The position numbers and the translations under genes were made by a program. Below are positions 1 through 5,969 of a DNA stretch of 7,412 bases, one piece after another (positions within the stretch are counted from its first letter, which is position 1; each line of letters starts with the position of its first letter). The DNA comes from an uncultured Spirochaetales bacterium (GTDB lineage: Bacteria; Spirochaetota; Spirochaetia; Sphaerochaetales; Sphaerochaetaceae), in NCBI GenBank assembly GCA_945947045.1, contig CAMEXG010000103.1, positions 1-7,412 on the forward strand. The letters run 5' to 3'. The notes below the pieces were generated by a model. The model had not been told where the DNA came from. It saw only the letters and a program-made list of their open reading frames with translations, and did not search any database.

Positions 1-81
1 CAATAGGAAAATGAACAGACAAAATGGAAGTTACATTTATCTTCTACAATCGCTATCAAGTGTTTAGTTTTTTTGTAATGA

Positions 82-777
82 TCAATCTACTGTAAATATT
101 TCAATGTCATCGATAAAGCCTGAACGTGACATCTCTTCCATGATTCCTGGAACGGATGCCGCCCTGGAACAGATGATGGATGCCTTTAGGAGAATATCGC
201 CGTCATGGGTGTGGGTCATAGTAATATTTCTGATGGTGATATGAATGGCGTCCAGTCTTTTCTTTACATCAAAAAGAGTCATGTTATGCTTTGTCAGGTT
301 AATGGTGACGGAGCCTGTGTTTGTACTGAATGCCTTATGTTCCTGCTTATGCATTACATACTGGATTAGAAGCATTAATACAGTACATGCAATTCCCAGT
401 GCATATAAACCGCTTCCAATGGCGAGACCTATTCCCACAGTAGCCCAAAGACCTGCTGCAGTTGTGACTCCTATTATGTTGTCACGCTTGACAAATATAA
501 CGCCTGCACCCAAGAATCCGATGGCCTGTACAACTCCGGATGCCATACGGGAAGCGTCCACCTGAACAGAGGAAAGGTATACTACATCCAAGAAACCATA
601 CTTTGAAATGATCATCATCAGAGCAGATGCCAGTGCCACCAGCATATGAGTTCTCAAGCCTGCACTTTTAAGTCTCTTCTCTCTCTCCCAACCGATGAGC
701 ATGCCGCAAAGTGTAGAGAGAAGAACTCTTCCTATCAGGATCAAAACCAACGAGTATGTAAAAGTGAATTCAGGCAT
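82..777 (-). CDS. MgtC/SapB family inner-membrane protein
   Basis: This gene encodes 231 residues of the MgtC/SapB family, membrane proteins linked to magnesium homeostasis. Salmonella MgtC also acts on the F1Fo ATP synthase, but most homologues have no proven role. About five hydrophobic segments lie at residues 8-28, 43-62, 78-96, 104-123 and 124-143. Family signatures are visible: GMLIGWERE (25-33), AGLRTHMLV (39-47), a D-x-x-R motif (D74, R77) leading into AIGFLGAGVIF, and GVTTAAGLWATVGIGLA (103-119). Residues from about 150 to 231 form a soluble tail, as in full-length MgtC rather than the shortest SapB forms. I chose the ATG at 777 because AAGGAGG lies four bases before it; an upstream in-frame ATG at 837 would add 20 residues but has no such site. 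The gene is divergent from nrdA. The family assignment is secure; a virulence or ATP-synthase role is not implied. Confidence 0.93.
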   Translation of the reverse strand: MPEFTFTYSLVLILIGRVLLSTLCGMLIGWEREKRLKSAGLRTHMLVALASALMMIISKYGFLDVVYLSSVQVDASRMASGVVQAIGFLGAGVIFVKRDNIIGVTTAAGLWATVGIGLAIGSGLYALGIACTVLMLLIQYVMHKQEHKAFSTNTGSVTINLTKHNMTLFDVKKRLDAIHITIRNITMTHTHDGDILLKASIICSRAASVPGIMEEMSRSGFIDDIEIFTVD

Positions 778-781
778 TTTT

Positions 782-788
782 CCTCCTT
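782..788 (-). promoter_or_regulatory. Shine-Dalgarno site of the mgtC-like gene
   Basis: AAGGAGG on the minus strand lies four bases before the ATG at 777. It decides the start codon against the upstream in-frame ATG at 837. Confidence 0.85.
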
Positions 789-804
789 GGTAATAAAGAA
801 GCTC

Positions 805-820
805 TCCCTTAAATAAGGGA
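805..820. repeat. Perfect 16-base palindrome in the mgtC leader
   Basis: TCCCTTA and TAAGGGA arms of 7 bases flank a 2-base centre. The palindrome lies 17 bases upstream of the AAGGAGG site of the mgtC-like gene, so it is either an operator near the promoter or a small hairpin in the 5' leader. No T-tract follows it in the direction of mgtC transcription, so it is not an ordinary terminator. Confidence 0.6.
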
Positions 821-854
821 AAAACTATTACAACCAATCTCTTCTGTATTATTT

Positions 855-880
855 AGAGAAACAAGACTCATTATTTCTCT
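855..880. repeat. Inverted repeat AGAGAAA / TTTCTCT
   Basis: Perfect 7-base arms at 855-861 and 874-880 are separated by 12 bases, a centre-to-centre distance of 19, close to two helical turns. On the plus strand the right arm runs into TTTTGATTT, so the repeat looks somewhat like a terminator, but no plus-strand gene lies upstream. An operator for either divergent gene is the alternative. Confidence 0.45.
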
Positions 881-884
881 TTTG

Positions 885-1003
885 ATTTGACAAGTATGCC
901 TATTTTTTTAGAAATTTCCACAAATATTTGAATTTTTTATAATTATTTCGCAGAAATAAAGTTATCAATAACAAATACTTATAATGCCATAAAAAACATT
1001 TGT
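885..1003. repeat. Dispersed ACAAAT / ATTTGT half-sites upstream of nrdA
   Basis: ATTTGA occurs at 885-890, the palindrome CAAATATTTG at 921-930, ACAAAT again at 971-976 and ATTTGT at 998-1003. The last two form an inverted pair. The ACAAAT copies at 920 and 971 are 51 bases apart, close to five helical turns. The palindrome shares the outer C-A-A...T-T-G of NrdR boxes but differs from my memory of the consensus in the central four positions, so it is not called an NrdR box. Confidence 0.35.
887..914 (+). promoter_or_regulatory. Candidate sigma-70 promoter facing nrdA
   Basis: A perfect TTGACA at 887-892 is followed after 16 bases by TAGAAA (909-914), which matches four of six -10 positions. 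It would give a leader of roughly 250 bases before nrdA. The perfect -35 is the main support; the -10 is mediocre and chance matches are easy in such AT-rich DNA. Confidence 0.3.
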
Positions 1004-1069
1004 CGGCTATCTTGCATTATTCCCATGTCACTAAATCTTTTTTAATGTCATCGAATACCTCGTATAGAA

Positions 1070-1103
1070 AGAAAGTATTTCTGAAGCCTCTTTTATTTAT
1101 AAT
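1070..1103 (+). promoter_or_regulatory. Candidate proximal nrdA promoter with overlapping palindrome
   Basis: A perfect TATAAT at 1098-1103 lies 66 bases before the nrdA start. The matching -35 position (GTATTT at 1075-1080, 17-base spacer) is poor. The palindrome AGAAA-GTA-TTTCT (1070-1082) covers exactly that -35 position, as expected of a promoter controlled by a bound regulator. This is inference from position only. Confidence 0.4.
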
Positions 1104-1169
1104 TAACCCAATCATACTTTCCCTCTTGTGAGAAGGTGCGTAGAATAAACAATCAAAAGGTCGGAATTA

Positions 1170-3686
1170 ATGGAAATAATAAAAAGAGACGGTAGAAAAG
1201 AGTCTTTTGACTCAATAAAGATTTCTAATGCAATCAGAAAGGCCCTGATCAGCGTAGGGGAGAAGGATGCTGATTCTCTCAGTATTAATCTTACAAGGAT
1301 TGTTGAAGAGAGGCTTACCGATAAGAGTGAATGGAGTGTAGAACTTATTCAGGATATTGTGGAAGAGACTCTGATGTCTCAGGGTCAGTTTGCAGCTGCA
1401 AAGAGTTTTATTCTATTCCGTCAAAGACGAACAATCTTAAGAGGAGAGAGGGAACAGCTCGCTCTTTCCTTCTCTTATGAGGGGTTTTCGAAAGTACTGG
1501 ATGATATTCAAAAAGATTATGATGATCCTAAGTATTCATTGAGAATTCTCTCAGATAAATTCTCTTCATTCTTAAAGGAAGGAATGAGCGCTTTGGAGAA
1601 GGAGAACGCTCTTACAAAGGCTTCTGTGGAACTAACCACTGCAGATGCTCCTCGATGGGATTTTATTGCAGGGAGATTTCTCTCTTTCTTCTTTGAGAGA
1701 AGAATTAATGAAAGCATGAAAAGAAGAAATATCTTTTCCTTCTCAGAGAAGCTGAATTATCTGGTGTCGGAAGGGCTTTACTTAAAAGATATAACCGACA
1801 ATTACACTAAAGAAGAGATAGAAGAGGCTTACACTTATATAGACGGAGAGAGAAATAAGCTCTTCACATATTCAGGATTGGATCTCTTATTGAAGAGATA
1901 TGTAATACGCTCCCATAAACATGAAGTCTTGGAGACTCCTCAGGAGATGTATCTTGGCATCGCCCTCCATCTAGCCATGCCTGAGACAAAAGATAGAATG
2001 AAAAGGGTAAGAGAGTTCTATGACATGCTCTCCAAAATGGAAGTGACTATGGCGACTCCCACACTCTCCAATGCCCGTAAGCCCATCCATCAGCTCTCTT
2101 CCTGCTTCATCGACACTGTTCCTGATTCTTTGGACGGCATCTATAGAAGTATAGACAACTTTGCAAAGGTATCGAAGTTCGGTGGAGGAATGGGCCTCTA
2201 TTTTGGTAAAGTCAGGGCAAACGGCTCTGCTATCAGAGGCTTTGAAGGTGCAGCAGGTGGTGTCATCAGATGGATCAGGCTTGTCAACGATACTGCTGTT
2301 GCAGTGGATCAGCTTGGAGTAAGGGCCGGGGCGGTGGCTGTATACTTGGACATCTGGCACAAAGATATTCTTGAATTCTTATCTCTCAGGACAAATAACG
2401 GTGATGAGAGAATGAAGGCCCACGATGTGTTCCCTGCAATCTGTTATCCAGATTATTTTTGGAAGCTTTGCAGTGAAGACTTGAACCAGATGTGGTACAT
2501 GATGTGCCCTTATGAAGTCTATAAGACCAAGGGGTATCATCTGGAGGATTATTGGGGGGATGAGTGGACCGAAAAGTATCTGGAGTGTGTAAACGACAAT
2601 AGAATACAAAAGAGAAGCATCGTCTTGAAGGACTTGGTGAGGTTGATCATCAAGAGTGAAGTAGAGACAGGTACTCCTTTTGCATTCAATAGAGATACCG
2701 TCAATAGGATGAATCCCAATAAGCATAAGGGAATCATTTACTGCTCTAATCTATGTACAGAGATAGCTCAGAATATGTCCGAGATTGAGGCAGAGGAGAG
2801 CAGAATCGTAAATGAAGACGGCGATATTGTAGTCGTAAACAAAACAAAACCCGGAGACTTTGTAGTGTGTAACCTGGCCTCCCTCTCTCTGGGCAATATC
2901 GATTTGGAGGATAAGGAACATCTTTCATCTTTGGTACACAGTGTGGTAAGGGCATTGGATAATGTCATAACCCTTAACTTCTATCCAGTTCCATATGCAA
3001 AAATCACCAATGACAAGTACCGCTCCATCGGTCTGGGAGTATCAGGCTACCACCATGCCCTTGCCAAGAGAAAGATCAAATGGGAGAGTGAAGACCACCT
3101 TTCTTTCATGGATAAAGTCTTTGAAGAGATTAATTATGCCGCCATCGACGCTTCTTCAGAGCTGGCTGTCGAGAAGGGTGTATATTCTTACTTTGAAGGC
3201 AGCGAATGGGAAAGCGGACTTTATTTTGATAGACGAGGATATGAAAGTCAGGAGTGGAAGACGCTGAGAGAGAAGGTTAGGAAGAATGGTATGAGAAACG
3301 CATATCTATTGGCCGTCGCCCCTACTTCCAGCACCAGCATCATCTGTGGAACCACAGCAGGTGTAGACCCGGTGATGAACAGGTTCTTCTATGAAGAGAA
3401 GAAGGGTGCAATGCTTCCTCGTGTAGCTCCTTCTCTATCTATGGAAACCTGGTGGTTCTATAAGAGCGCCCACACAATAGACCAGACATGGTCTGTAAGA
3501 GCTTGTGGAATAAGACAACGTCATATCGATCAGGCGCAAAGTGTCAATCTCTACATAACAAATGATTTTACAATGAGACAGGTTCTCAACCTATATCTAC
3601 TGGCCCATAAATGTGGTGTAAAGACAATATATTACGTAAGAAGCAAGAGCCTTGAAGTTGAGGAATGTGAGAGCTGTTCAAGCTAG
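1170..3686 (+). CDS. nrdA: Class Ia ribonucleoside-diphosphate reductase, alpha (R1) subunit NrdA
   Basis: NrdA is the catalytic subunit that reduces ribonucleoside diphosphates to deoxyribonucleotides in the cytoplasm, using a radical delivered by NrdB. It has 838 residues; E. coli NrdA has 761. Residues 1-90 form an ATP-cone (start IIKRDGRKESFDSIKIS), the allosteric site sensed by ATP/dATP. Residues about 95-185 form an N-terminal domain resembling the back half of another cone, followed by the ten-stranded barrel. Catalytic residues by E. coli equivalence are C312 (C225), N527-C529-E531 in SNLCTEI (N437, C439, E441), C567 in VVCNLASL (C462), and the radical-transfer pair Y821-Y822 (Y730, Y731). 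The tail ends in a CxxC pair (C833, C836) for thioredoxin or glutaredoxin exchange. APTSSTS (717-723) is the usual phosphate-binding loop. A weak purine-rich AAAGG lies 9 bases before the ATG. It is coupled to nrdB. Confidence 0.97.
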   Translation: MEIIKRDGRKESFDSIKISNAIRKALISVGEKDADSLSINLTRIVEERLTDKSEWSVELIQDIVEETLMSQGQFAAAKSFILFRQRRTILRGEREQLALSFSYEGFSKVLDDIQKDYDDPKYSLRILSDKFSSFLKEGMSALEKENALTKASVELTTADAPRWDFIAGRFLSFFFERRINESMKRRNIFSFSEKLNYLVSEGLYLKDITDNYTKEEIEEAYTYIDGERNKLFTYSGLDLLLKRYVIRSHKHEVLETPQEMYLGIALHLAMPETKDRMKRVREFYDMLSKMEVTMATPTLSNARKPIHQLSSCFIDTVPDSLDGIYRSIDNFAKVSKFGGGMGLYFGKVRANGSAIRGFEGAAGGVIRWIRLVNDTAVAVDQLGVRAGAVAVYLDIWHKDILEFLSLRTNNGDERMKAHDVFPAICYPDYFWKLCSEDLNQMWYMMCPYEVYKTKGYHLEDYWGDEWTEKYLECVNDNRIQKRSIVLKDLVRLIIKSEVETGTPFAFNRDTVNRMNPNKHKGIIYCSNLCTEIAQNMSEIEAEESRIVNEDGDIVVVNKTKPGDFVVCNLASLSLGNIDLEDKEHLSSLVHSVVRALDNVITLNFYPVPYAKITNDKYRSIGLGVSGYHHALAKRKIKWESEDHLSFMDKVFEEINYAAIDASSELAVEKGVYSYFEGSEWESGLYFDRRGYESQEWKTLREKVRKNGMRNAYLLAVAPTSSTSIICGTTAGVDPVMNRFFYEEKKGAMLPRVAPSLSMETWWFYKSAHTIDQTWSVRACGIRQRHIDQAQSVNLYITNDFTMRQVLNLYLLAHKCGVKTIYYVRSKSLEVEECESCSS

Positions 3687-3690
3687 GAGG
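3684..3690 (+). promoter_or_regulatory. nrdB ribosome-binding site overlapping the nrdA stop
   Basis: TAGGAGG contains both the nrdA stop codon TAG and an ideal AGGAGG. It decides the nrdB start: the ATG at 3697 is six bases downstream, while the in-frame ATG at 3691 touches the site directly and the ATG at 3652 lies inside nrdA. The overlap points to translational coupling. Confidence 0.85.
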
Positions 3691-3696
3691 ATGAAA

Positions 3697-4740
3697 ATGG
3701 ATGAACTAAAGATTAAACCTCTTTTTAATCCCAATGGTGACATTGAGGTTGAGAAAAGAAGGATGGTTGGTGGAAATACTACCAACCTTAATGACTTTAA
3801 TAATATGAAGTATGGCTGGGTATCTGATTGGTATAGACAGGCTATGAATAATTTCTGGATTCCTGAAGAGATTAACCTTTCCCAAGATTTGAAGGATTAT
3901 CATCATCTTTTGCCTTCCGAGAGGACCGCTTACGACAAGATTCTCTCCTTCCTTGTGTTCCTTGATAGTCTTCAGACGGCAAACCTTCCCTCTGTCAGCG
4001 ACTATGTAACAGCCAATGAAGTGGGGCTTTGTCTTCATATACAGACATTCCAGGAGTGTCTTCACAGTCAGGCATATTCTTATATGCTGGATACTATCTG
4101 TTCCCCTGAAGAGAGGAATGACATTCTCTTCCAGTGGAGGACAGATGAGCACTTGTTGAAGAGAAACACTTTCATAGGAAACTGTTACAATGACTTCAGG
4201 GAAAATAGGGATTTGAAGCACCTGATGAAGGTTATGATCGCCAACTATATTCTGGAAGGTATTTATTTCTACTCCGGGTTCATGTTCTTCTATAACCTTT
4301 CCAGAAATGGAAAGATGCCAGGTTCCGCACAGGAAATAAGGTATATTAACAGAGACGAGAACACTCACCTGTGGCTCTTTAGAAACATCATTCTGGAATT
4401 GAAGAAGGAGGAGCCTCAGCTCTTTGGTGAAGAGGATATAAAAGAGTATAGAGAGATGATGGAAGAGGGAGTGAGACAGGAAGCCGCTTGGGGTGAGTAT
4501 GTCATCGGTGAAGATATTCCGGGACTTACCGGAAAGATGGTAAGAGATTATATCTTCTACCTGGGCAATTTGAGGTGGTCCAGTCTTGGCTTCGGAACTC
4601 TTATTCCCGGATATGAAGATGAGCCGGAAGATATGGCATGGGTATCTAAATATTCAAATGCCAATATGGTCAAGACGGACTTCTTTGAAGCAAGAAGTAC
4701 AGCTTACGCAAAGAGTACTGCTTTGGTGGACGATCTTTAA
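3697..4740 (+). CDS. nrdB: Class Ia ribonucleoside-diphosphate reductase, beta (R2) subunit NrdB
   Basis: NrdB is the ferritin-like subunit that holds the diiron centre and tyrosyl radical used by NrdA. It has 347 residues, near the usual R2 length (E. coli 375). The full ligand set is visible, with E. coli equivalents in brackets: D90 in FLDSLQ (D84), E120 and H123 in QECLHSQAY (E115, H118), E187 in LEGIYF (E204), and E221 and H224 in RDENTHL (E238, H241). Y127 sits exactly seven residues after E120, as Y122 follows E115, so this is a tyrosyl-radical enzyme and not a Mn/Fe class Ic form lacking the tyrosine. W54 in FWIPEEI matches W48 of the electron-transfer path. The C-terminal tail (AKSTALVDDL) is the expected R1-docking peptide, with a nearby tyrosine (Y337). 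All 18 arginines use AGA or AGG codons. It is the second gene of the operon and is followed by a terminator. Confidence 0.97.
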   Translation: MDELKIKPLFNPNGDIEVEKRRMVGGNTTNLNDFNNMKYGWVSDWYRQAMNNFWIPEEINLSQDLKDYHHLLPSERTAYDKILSFLVFLDSLQTANLPSVSDYVTANEVGLCLHIQTFQECLHSQAYSYMLDTICSPEERNDILFQWRTDEHLLKRNTFIGNCYNDFRENRDLKHLMKVMIANYILEGIYFYSGFMFFYNLSRNGKMPGSAQEIRYINRDENTHLWLFRNIILELKKEEPQLFGEEDIKEYREMMEEGVRQEAAWGEYVIGEDIPGLTGKMVRDYIFYLGNLRWSSLGFGTLIPGYEDEPEDMAWVSKYSNANMVKTDFFEARSTAYAKSTALVDDL

Positions 4741-4749
4741 TAATGATTC

Positions 4750-4785
4750 ATCCTCCCCGCAAAAGCGAGGAGGATAATTCTTTTT
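4750..4785 (+). terminator. Intrinsic terminator of the nrdAB operon
   Basis: ATCCTCCCCGC (4750-4760) pairs with GCGAGGAGGAT (4765-4775) around an AAAA loop, an 11-base stem with a single C-A mismatch, followed by AATTCTTTTT. It starts 10 bases after the nrdB stop. The convergent gene ends at 4789; on that strand the stem is followed only by GAATCATTATTA, so termination there would be weaker. Confidence 0.88.
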
Positions 4786-4788
4786 CGA

Positions 4789-5277
4789 TTATTCAAGACA
4801 CGATAGATACTGGGCTTCAAAGAGTCGAATGTACGACTCTTTATTGAGAAATAGTTCATCTGTATCAAAGATTGGGTGTTCGTTCATATATAATTCTGAA
4901 TATCTCTTTCTGTCTCCCATATTCTTGATTCTTAGCCAGGCGTCTATCGATATTGGGAATAAGAGGTCAGAGTAGTTTTCTTCCTCTCTCAAGAAGTAAT
5001 CTCTTCTTTTTCCGCTTATTCCAATTGGGAAACAAGAGTATTCCTCATTGAGTTTTGTCTTATTAATAAGCTTTTTCTTATTCTCCAAATCCTCGTCTTC
5101 AAGATAATAAATACGAGTAAACTCAAGTTTAGAGAGGATAAAGGCTCTTAATAGTCTAGCGGCCTCTTTGTGTTCTTTTTCCCCAGCCTTCTCTTCATTT
5201 CCCATTCCAAGCCTTTCTCTGATGGAACCGTTTGTCTCTTCTGCAAATAACAGAAAGTCTTTGTAGTACAGCTTCAT
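4789..5277 (-). CDS. Hypothetical protein, 162 residues, no recognised family
   Basis: I do not recognise this protein. It is very rich in charged residues (Glu, Lys, Arg, Asp), with no signal peptide and no membrane segment, so it is probably cytoplasmic and helical. Residues 23-52 are charged and helix-prone (NEEKAGEKEHKEAARLL, then an aliphatic stretch). Residues 95-116 contain an aromatic patch (YFLREEENYSDLLFPISIDAW), and the C-terminus (137-162) is rich in Phe, Leu and Tyr. The reading frame is supported by a good AAAAGGAG site five bases before the ATG and by arginine codons (mostly AGA/AGG) like those of nrdB. It is convergent with nrdB, whose terminator lies just beyond its stop, and has decayed sequence upstream. 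It could be an accessory or immunity-type protein, but nothing in the sequence proves that. Confidence 0.75.
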   Translation of the reverse strand: MKLYYKDFLLFAEETNGSIRERLGMGNEEKAGEKEHKEAARLLRAFILSKLEFTRIYYLEDEDLENKKKLINKTKLNEEYSCFPIGISGKRRDYFLREEENYSDLLFPISIDAWLRIKNMGDRKRYSELYMNEHPIFDTDELFLNKESYIRLFEAQYLSCLE

Positions 5278-5282
5278 ACTGT

Positions 5283-5290
5283 CTCCTTTT
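5283..5290 (-). promoter_or_regulatory. Shine-Dalgarno site of the hypothetical gene
   Basis: AAAAGGAG on the minus strand lies five bases before the ATG at 5277 and supports both the reality of the gene and its start. Confidence 0.7.
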
Positions 5291-5345
5291 TAGCGCCTTA
5301 TTTTTTGACGTGCGCAATAGGGATCAAATCCACGTCTTAGTATTT

Positions 5346-5361
5346 ATCCACTCAAGTGGAT
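5346..5361. repeat. Perfect 16-base palindrome upstream of the hypothetical gene
   Basis: ATCCACT and AGTGGAT arms flank a CA centre. It lies 69 bases upstream of the ATG at 5277, a normal operator distance. No T-tract follows on either strand, so a terminator is unlikely. Confidence 0.5.
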
Positions 5362-5487
5362 TGGGACTGTAACTAGAAACAAGAGGGGGGTCTGGAAAAA
5401 GAAAAAAGACCATTACAGGTCCGACTCTTCCTTTAGCAGATACGGCTGCAAGTAGAAGTTTAAATCCCGTTGACTACCAAATAACAT

Positions 5488-5855
5488 TTATTTTGATATG
5501 TGTAAAGATGCCGTCTCAATTATTTTTCGTATATCTCCCTTGCTCTCATCCATGATCTTCAGGAAGAATAAATCGTTGTCTCTGTATCCGTAGGCCACTT
5601 TTCATAAAGCCACAATAAGGTTGTTATTTTCGTCCTTCTTGATAGAGAAAAATCTATAGATACCATGAACTATGATGCCTTCATTACGGATACAAAGAAA
5701 CCTTGGAAATATTCCTTTGCGTCATGCTCTGTATTATCTTTCCGATTCTCTAGATAGCCATTGGGGTACACCGATCTGATTATTCCATCTATCTCCGGCA
5801 AGAAGACTTCCAAATTACTTTTTGCATTTATAATCAGGTGATAGTGAAAGAGTGT
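5488..5855 (-). pseudogene. Decayed protein-coding remnant of unknown family
   Basis: Read on the minus strand, one frame is open from 5855 to a TAG at 5672-5670 and gives protein-like sequence (LEVFLPEIDGIIRSVYPNGY, then charged residues to about DAKEYFQGF). Near 5700 the sense switches to another frame, as if one base had been lost. That frame reads CIRNEGIIVHGIYRFFSIKK, meets a TGA at 5604-5602, and continues KVAYGYRDNDLFFLKIMDES to a TAA at 5490-5488. Joined, it would make about 120 residues. No start codon with a ribosome-binding site is seen at its 5' end, where a TGA (5858-5856) interrupts the frame. The AYGYRDNDLFFLKI stretch recalls the C-termini of some transposases, but I cannot confirm this. 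The family is unknown. Confidence 0.5.
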
Positions 5856-5876
5856 TCATTTATTGCTCTTCACTAT
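5841..5876. repeat. Long inverted repeat with 11 paired bases
   Basis: ATAGTGAAAGAG (5841-5852) pairs with CTCTTCACTAT (5866-5876), 11 base pairs with one bulged A and a 13-base loop. It lies 94 bases beyond the ATPase stop codon and at the 5' end of the decayed frame. No T-tract follows on the minus strand, so it would be an atypical terminator; a mobile-element end or an RNA-stabilising hairpin are alternatives. Confidence 0.5.
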
Positions 5877-5969
5877 ATTTACACAGCTTATACCCCCAAA
5901 AATGATATACAATCCAGAGGCTTATTAAACTACGAGTCTCGCGGATGAAGCAGATTAACAGCTTTGCCC

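Larger units (their letters stand above)
778..1169. other. Divergent intergenic control region between the mgtC-like gene and nrdA
   Basis: These 392 very AT-rich bases separate two divergent genes, and I see no convincing coding frame in them. They hold a perfect palindrome (805-820), a 7-base inverted repeat (855-880), a possible TTGACA promoter (887-914), repeated ACAAAT/ATTTGT half-sites (885-1003) and a perfect TATAAT at 1098-1103 preceded by a small palindrome. A second TATAAT at 980-985 has no recognisable -35. No RNA gene or riboswitch consensus is recognisable. Confidence 0.7.
5278..5969. other. Gene-poor region with decayed sequence
   Basis: These 692 bases lie between the starts of the hypothetical gene and the end of the ATPase gene and contain no intact gene of convincing size. 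The part nearest the hypothetical gene (5278-5487) holds the palindrome 5346-5361 and an inverted repeat GACGTG/CACGTC (5307-5312, 5331-5336); the promoter of the hypothetical gene must lie here but no clear -35/-10 pair stands out. The middle (5488-5855) is a broken minus-strand reading frame. The right part carries an 11-base-pair inverted repeat (5841-5876). Confidence 0.65.

Noticed and set aside
1..81. A terminator or gene downstream of the mgtC-like gene.
   Set aside because: The 81 bases contain no hairpin followed by a T-tract in the minus direction and no coding frame worth calling.
921..930. A canonical NrdR box.
   Set aside because: CAAATATTTG keeps only the outer positions of the consensus and no properly spaced second box is present, so it is reported as an unassigned palindrome.
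3706..4368. A 220-codon minus-strand frame opposite nrdB.
   Set aside because: It is a shadow of nrdB, whose ligands and length are unmistakable.
5390..5412. A short GGTCT / AGACC inverted repeat around an A-rich stretch as a terminator.
   Set aside because: Only five base pairs with a 13-base loop, no T-tract in a useful position and no gene ending there.
5458..5479. A tRNA-like 3' end on the plus strand (GTTTAAATCCCGTTGACTACCA-like, ending in CCA).
   Set aside because: The 5' half of the T-arm does not pair, no matching acceptor strand is found upstream and no anticodon arm can be drawn. It may be a tRNA relic or an attachment-site remnant, but that cannot be supported.
5413..5487. A 24-codon minus-strand reading frame starting right after the stop of the decayed gene (MLFGSQRDLNFYLQPYLLKE...).
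   Set aside because: It has no ribosome-binding site of its own, is very short, and its sequence resembles spurious frames read through structural-RNA-like DNA.
5602..5604. Readthrough or selenocysteine at the TGA inside the decayed frame.
   Set aside because: No selenocysteine-insertion hairpin was recognised and the frame has a separate frameshift, so decay is the simpler explanation.
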